Shown one piece after another: positions 60,970 through 64,000 of a DNA stretch of 64,000 nt. Each line of letters starts with the position of its first letter. The stretch's first letter is position 1. The notes below the pieces were generated by a model that was given only the letters and a program-made list of their open reading frames with translations, did not search any database and was not told where the DNA came from. The position numbers and the translations under genes were made by a program. Source of the stretch: DATBQN01 sp963799925 (GTDB lineage Bacteria; Acidobacteriota; Thermoanaerobaculia; Multivoradales; UBA5704); contig CAWCYZ010000002.1 in assembly GCA_963799925.1 (NCBI GenBank), forward strand, positions 1,984,001-2,048,000, in the 5' to 3' direction.

Positions 60970-62792
60970 CGCCGCCGGGAGCGGGTCCCCGCGGTCCCCG
61001 GCGGCCGGGCCCGGGCGGTCCGCGCGGCGGTGCGGGCGGATCGTCCGCCGGCGGCTCGCGGCCGCCGGGCGGTCCGCGTGGCCCGCGCCGTCCGCCGGCG
61101 CCGGGCGCCCCGCGCGGCCGGCGGCCGGAGGGCGGTCAGCCGGCGCGAACCGGCGCGAAGCCTCCCAGGCAGGGGCCGGACGACCGACCGAGCGGCCGGC
61201 CAGGCGACAGGTCCCGCGGTCGATCCGGCGAGCGGCCCGCCGGCCGCTCCGCGGCCCGGCCCGGCGGCCGGCCGGATGCGCGGCCGGCCCGGCAGCCCGG
61301 CAGTCGACCTGACAGCCGGCCCGACAATCGGCCCGACAATCGACCCGGCAGTCGACCTGGCAGCCGGCCCGACAGTCGACCCGATCACCGACCCGATCAT
61401 CGGCCCGGCGAGCGGGCGGGCTACCGAGCCGGCGGCCGCCCGCAGCGAGAGCGCCCGGCCCAGCCGCGCCCGCGGACGCGCGATCCCCTGGCCGGCCGCG
61501 AGCCCGGGGACGGCGGCGCGCCGCGTCCGGCGGTTCCCCGCCCGCCCGCCGCGCCGCCGCCCGGCGCCGTCCTGGCGGGCGTCGAGGAGGCCGAGGTGAC
61601 GATCGAGAAGCTGGTCGCCGGCGGCGAGGGGCTCGCCCGCTTCGCGGGGGTGCCGCTCTTCGTGCCGCGCGCGGCGCCGGGGGACCGGCTGCGGGTGCGG
61701 CTGGTCGAGCGGCGGCCCGACTACGGCCGCGCCGAGATCGTCGAGATCCTCGCCCCCGGCCCCGGCCGCCGCCCCGACCCCGTCCCCGAGCTGGCGGACT
61801 GGGGGGGCTGCGATCTCCAGCACATCGAGGACGACCTGCAGCCGGTCATGAAGGCCCAGGCGGTGCGCGAGACGCTCCAGCGGATGGCGCGCATCGAGCT
61901 CCCGGCGGACATGCCGGTCATCCATGGCGAAGCCTGGGGCTATCGTCTGCGCACCCAGCTCCACACCGAGGTGGAGGACGGCGTCGTCCGCGTCGGCTAT
62001 CACGCGCGCGGCACCCACCGGCTGATCCCCGTTCTCCGCTGCCCGCTCCTGGTTCCGGAGCTCGAGGCGCTGCTGGCGGAGCTGCCGGGCCGGCTCGCCG
62101 AAGGCATGGCCGCCGGAGCCGGGGACCCGCCGCGCCGGATCGACCTCGCCGCCGGCGACGGCGGGGCGGTCACCGTCTCCCCGGTGATCGCCGGCCTCGC
62201 CCACGGCGAGGTGGCGACGACCGTCCTCGACGTCGTCTACGCCTACGACGCCGGCTGCTTCTTCCAGGCCCACCGCGGCCTTTTGCCGCGCCTGGTCGAG
62301 GTGGCGGTCGGCCCCTGGAACGGCGGGGAGGCCTACGACCTCTACAGCGGCGTCGGCCTCTTCTCGCTGCCGCTCGCCCGCCGCTACGACCGTGTCGTGG
62401 CGGTCGAGGGCGAGCGCGCCTCGGCGCGCTTCGCGCGCACCAACGCGCGGCGCAATCGGGAGCCGCGAGAGCTCAGGGAGCCGCCGCGGGAGCCGCGGGC
62501 GCGGGACGTCGAGGTGGTTTCCCAGGCCGTCGAGAGCTGGATCGAGGCCCTGCCGGCCGGCGCGGCGCGGGTGGTGGCCGATCCGCCGCGGGCCGGTCTC
62601 GCGGCGGCGGTCCGCCGGGCGCTCCTCGAGCGCCGGCCCGAGCGGATCACGTATGTTTCCTGCCATGCGGCGACCCTCGCCCGCGACCTCGCCCAGCTCG
62701 GCGCCGTCTACGCCGTCGAGAGCGTCACCCTGATCGACCTCTTCCCGCAGACCGGGCACATGGAGACCGTCGTCCAGATGGTGCGCCGATGA
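60966..62792 (+). CDS. RNA uridine C5-methyltransferase (RlmD/TrmA family) with long Arg-rich N-terminal tail
   Basis: A 608-residue protein. Residues 1-200 are a disordered Pro/Gly/Arg tail with tandem RPD(N/S/H) units near 115-155. A TRAM-like domain follows (AEVTIEKLVAGGEGLARFAG, YGRAEIVEIL), then the methyltransferase: FFQAHRGLLPRLVE, YDLYSGVGLFSLPLARRYD for SAM, VVADPPRAGL and the catalytic Cys in ITYVSCHAATLARDLA. Only one Cys of the usual iron-sulfur set remains (WGGCDLQHI), so the cluster is likely absent. It methylates a uridine in rRNA or tRNA. Confidence 0.85.
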   Translation: MTPPGAGPRGPRRPGPGGPRGGAGGSSAGGSRPPGGPRGPRRPPAPGAPRGRRPEGGQPARTGAKPPRQGPDDRPSGRPGDRSRGRSGERPAGRSAARPGGRPDARPARQPGSRPDSRPDNRPDNRPGSRPGSRPDSRPDHRPDHRPGERAGYRAGGRPQRERPAQPRPRTRDPLAGREPGDGGAPRPAVPRPPAAPPPGAVLAGVEEAEVTIEKLVAGGEGLARFAGVPLFVPRAAPGDRLRVRLVERRPDYGRAEIVEILAPGPGRRPDPVPELADWGGCDLQHIEDDLQPVMKAQAVRETLQRMARIELPADMPVIHGEAWGYRLRTQLHTEVEDGVVRVGYHARGTHRLIPVLRCPLLVPELEALLAELPGRLAEGMAAGAGDPPRRIDLAAGDGGAVTVSPVIAGLAHGEVATTVLDVVYAYDAGCFFQAHRGLLPRLVEVAVGPWNGGEAYDLYSGVGLFSLPLARRYDRVVAVEGERASARFARTNARRNREPRELREPPREPRARDVEVVSQAVESWIEALPAGAARVVADPPRAGLAAAVRRALLERRPERITYVSCHAATLARDLAQLGAVYAVESVTLIDLFPQTGHMETVVQMVRR

Positions 62793-62850
62793 CCGGCGGC
62801 AAGCTCTCGCCGGTTTCCTCGCCGCCGGTCGGGGTGTCTAATGTCTCGTG

Positions 62851-63477
62851 ATGGCCACCATGGCGAGCCGAGCGGGGGGGTTGTTCGCCCGGCGGGGCGC
62901 GGCGGGGGACGGCCCCGGCCCTGAGGAGCGGCCCGAGGCGCGGGAGAACCGGCTGCTCGCCGCCTTCGCCGCGGGCGACCGCGCCGCGGCCGAGCGGCTG
63001 GTCGAGGCGACCTACCGGCGGGTCCACGGCTTCCTCCTCAGGCTCTGCGGCGACCCCGAGCTGGCGGCCGACCTCACCCAGGAGAGCTACCGCCGGGCGT
63101 GGGACGCGCTCGCCGGCTTCGACGGCCGGGCGCAGTTCCGCACCTGGATCGCCCGCATCGCCTACAACGCGTTCCTCAACCACCTGCGCCGGCCGCGCCG
63201 GCTGGTGCCGCTCGACGAGGCGCACGAGGCGCGGGTCGCCGATCCGGCGCCGCCGGCGGACGAGCTGCTCGGCCGCGCCGTCGCCGCCGAGCGGCTGCGG
63301 CGCGCCGTCCTCGGCCTCCCCGAGGACCTTCGTTTCACGGTGACCGCCATCTACTGGGGGGAGCTGCCGGTGCGCGAGGTCGCCCGCCACGAGGGGATCA
63401 CCACCGTCGCCATCCGCAAGCGTCTGAAGCGGGCGCTCGGGCTCCTCGCCCTGGCGCTCGCCGAGGAGGGGCGATGA
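62851..63477 (+). CDS. ECF-type sigma factor (second)
   Basis: About 208 residues. Region 2: VEATYRRVHGFLLRLCGDPE, LAADLTQESYRRAWDALAGF and FRTWIARIAYNAFLNHLRRP; region 4: LRRAVLGLPEDLRFTVTAIY, REVARHEGITTVAIRKRLKR. The start is uncertain (ATG 62851 or 62860, or GTG 62848); none has a good ribosome site. Its stop overlaps the next start (ATGA), so it is coupled to a membrane protein likely to be its anti-sigma. Confidence 0.88.
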   Translation: MATMASRAGGLFARRGAAGDGPGPEERPEARENRLLAAFAAGDRAAAERLVEATYRRVHGFLLRLCGDPELAADLTQESYRRAWDALAGFDGRAQFRTWIARIAYNAFLNHLRRPRRLVPLDEAHEARVADPAPPADELLGRAVAAERLRRAVLGLPEDLRFTVTAIYWGELPVREVARHEGITTVAIRKRLKRALGLLALALAEEGR

Positions 63478-63893
63478 GCCGCCGCGACGAGCGCGACATC
63501 GCCCGGCGGCTGGGCGATCTGCCGGCCGGCGCGCCGCCGCCGGACCTCCTGGCGCGCCTCCAGGCCGACGTGCCGCCGCGGGTCGCGATCGGCGAGGAGC
63601 CGGCGGCGCGCCGCCGCCCCGCCGGAGCCGGTCGGCCGGCCGTCCGCCGCTGGCTCCTCGCCGCCTCGCTCGCCGCGACGGTGGGAGCGGGCCTCCTCGC
63701 GCAGCGCACGATGCGGCACATGGAGCCGCTCCCGGCGCTCGCCGGCCGTCCCGCCGCTCCGGCCGCTGCCGCCTCCCCCGGCGCCGCGCCCGCCGGAGGC
63801 GAGAAGGCGGTCCCCGTCGCCGCTCCGCGCCTTCCTCGGTCCCGGCCGGCCCATCCACCGCCCGACGTCCCGAGGCCGTCGCGCCGCCGATGA
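63474..63893 (+). CDS. Probable anti-sigma protein, C-terminus uncertain
   Basis: About 139 residues in frame. The N-terminus DERDIARRLGDLPAGAPPPD LLARLQADVP is acidic and helical, a membrane helix follows (RRWLLAASLAATVGAGLLAQ, about 60-80), and the rest is Ala/Pro-rich and expected in the periplasm. The frame ends PRPSRRR at 63893. If a base is inserted near 63870 the Pro/Ala/Thr-rich sequence (EAVAPPMTTMSPTPRPLPAV) would continue past the window edge, which looks more natural. No zinc motif is seen. Confidence 0.6.
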   Translation: MSRRDERDIARRLGDLPAGAPPPDLLARLQADVPPRVAIGEEPAARRRPAGAGRPAVRRWLLAASLAATVGAGLLAQRTMRHMEPLPALAGRPAAPAAAASPGAAPAGGEKAVPVAAPRLPRSRPAHPPPDVPRPSRRR

Positions 63894-64000
63894 CGACCAT
63901 GTCTCCGACACCGCGTCCGCTCCCGGCGGTGCCGACAGCCGCGGCCCCCGAGCGCGGGGGCGTGGTGACGGGCTCGCCGGCTCCGCCCGAGAGCCTCGCC

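Overview
The window is a stretch of very GC-rich chromosome with almost entirely G/C-ending codons. Gene content suggests a free-living, Gram-negative-type aerobic heterotroph: a TonB C-terminus, a CsgG-like protein, an OmpA/Pal lipoprotein, an exported TPR-CHAT protein with an ECF sigma operon, a GldA/F/G-like ABC set and methylmalonyl-CoA genes. An acidobacterial lineage fits this mix, but that is inference from gene content. I saw no rRNA, tRNA, CRISPR array, prophage or intact insertion sequence.

Layout. 0-6 kb: end of a TonB-like gene, a CsgG-like secreted protein, malic enzyme fused to phosphotransacetylase (maeB), the kynurenine pair kynA-kynU, and msrA. 6-10.6 kb: a glycosyltransferase, a PEGA-domain cell-surface protein, an Ogt-type repair protein, a HTH regulator with a probable leaderless promoter, and a DUF3891 protein. 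10.8-13.8 kb: an overlapping operon of acyl-CoA dehydrogenase, meaB, methylmalonyl-CoA epimerase and a small unknown gene; the mutase large subunit lies apart at 46-47.6 kb. 14.6-24 kb: carB, an exported amidohydrolase, a 21-bp tandem repeat array bounded by a palindrome, an orphan antitoxin, lspA, a DinB/YfiT-like protein and fumC. 24-29.3 kb: a TPR-CHAT / ECF sigma / anti-sigma / small-protein operon. 29.5-36.3 kb: dinB, DUF1328, an AI-2E-type permease, an S4 protein, a membrane glycosyltransferase, a nucleosidase-like protein, a minimal metallopeptidase and a coiled-coil protein. 36.5-41.4 kb: Gld-like ABC transporter operon. 42.4-45.6 kb: two amino-acid permeases. 47.7-52 kb: a Fic protein and the B12-dependent ribonucleotide reductase with an NrdR box. 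52.3-55.5 kb: a probably undescribed RiPP locus (radical SAM/SPASM maturase, 49-residue double-glycine precursor, helical helper) under a near-consensus promoter. 56-64 kb: TlpA-like thioredoxin, OmpA/Pal, VWA protein, a zinc-ribbon protein, type II GAPDH-like enzyme, MBL hydrolase, an RlmD-like methyltransferase with a long repeat tail, and a second ECF sigma/anti-sigma pair.

How they work together: maeB, fumC, the epimerase/MeaB/mutase set and the acyl-CoA dehydrogenase form a propionyl/methylmalonyl-CoA to C4-acid to pyruvate/acetyl-CoA route, fed partly by amino-acid uptake and breakdown (two APC permeases, kynA-kynU). Two sigma/anti-sigma pairs, one tied to a CHAT protease, point to envelope or stress signalling.

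A caution for every user of this annotation: many recognisable genes are broken by single-base changes, nearly all +1 insertions of G or C next to GAG or CTC, with about 25 in carB alone. Conserved protein sequence continues across each break, so I treat these genes as intact with sequence or assembly errors, and give coordinates that span the breaks.

The most interesting signals are the RiPP locus, the CHAT-sigma operon, a three-copy ~98-bp hairpin repeat whose terminal arms covary, and the heptapeptide-coding repeat array.
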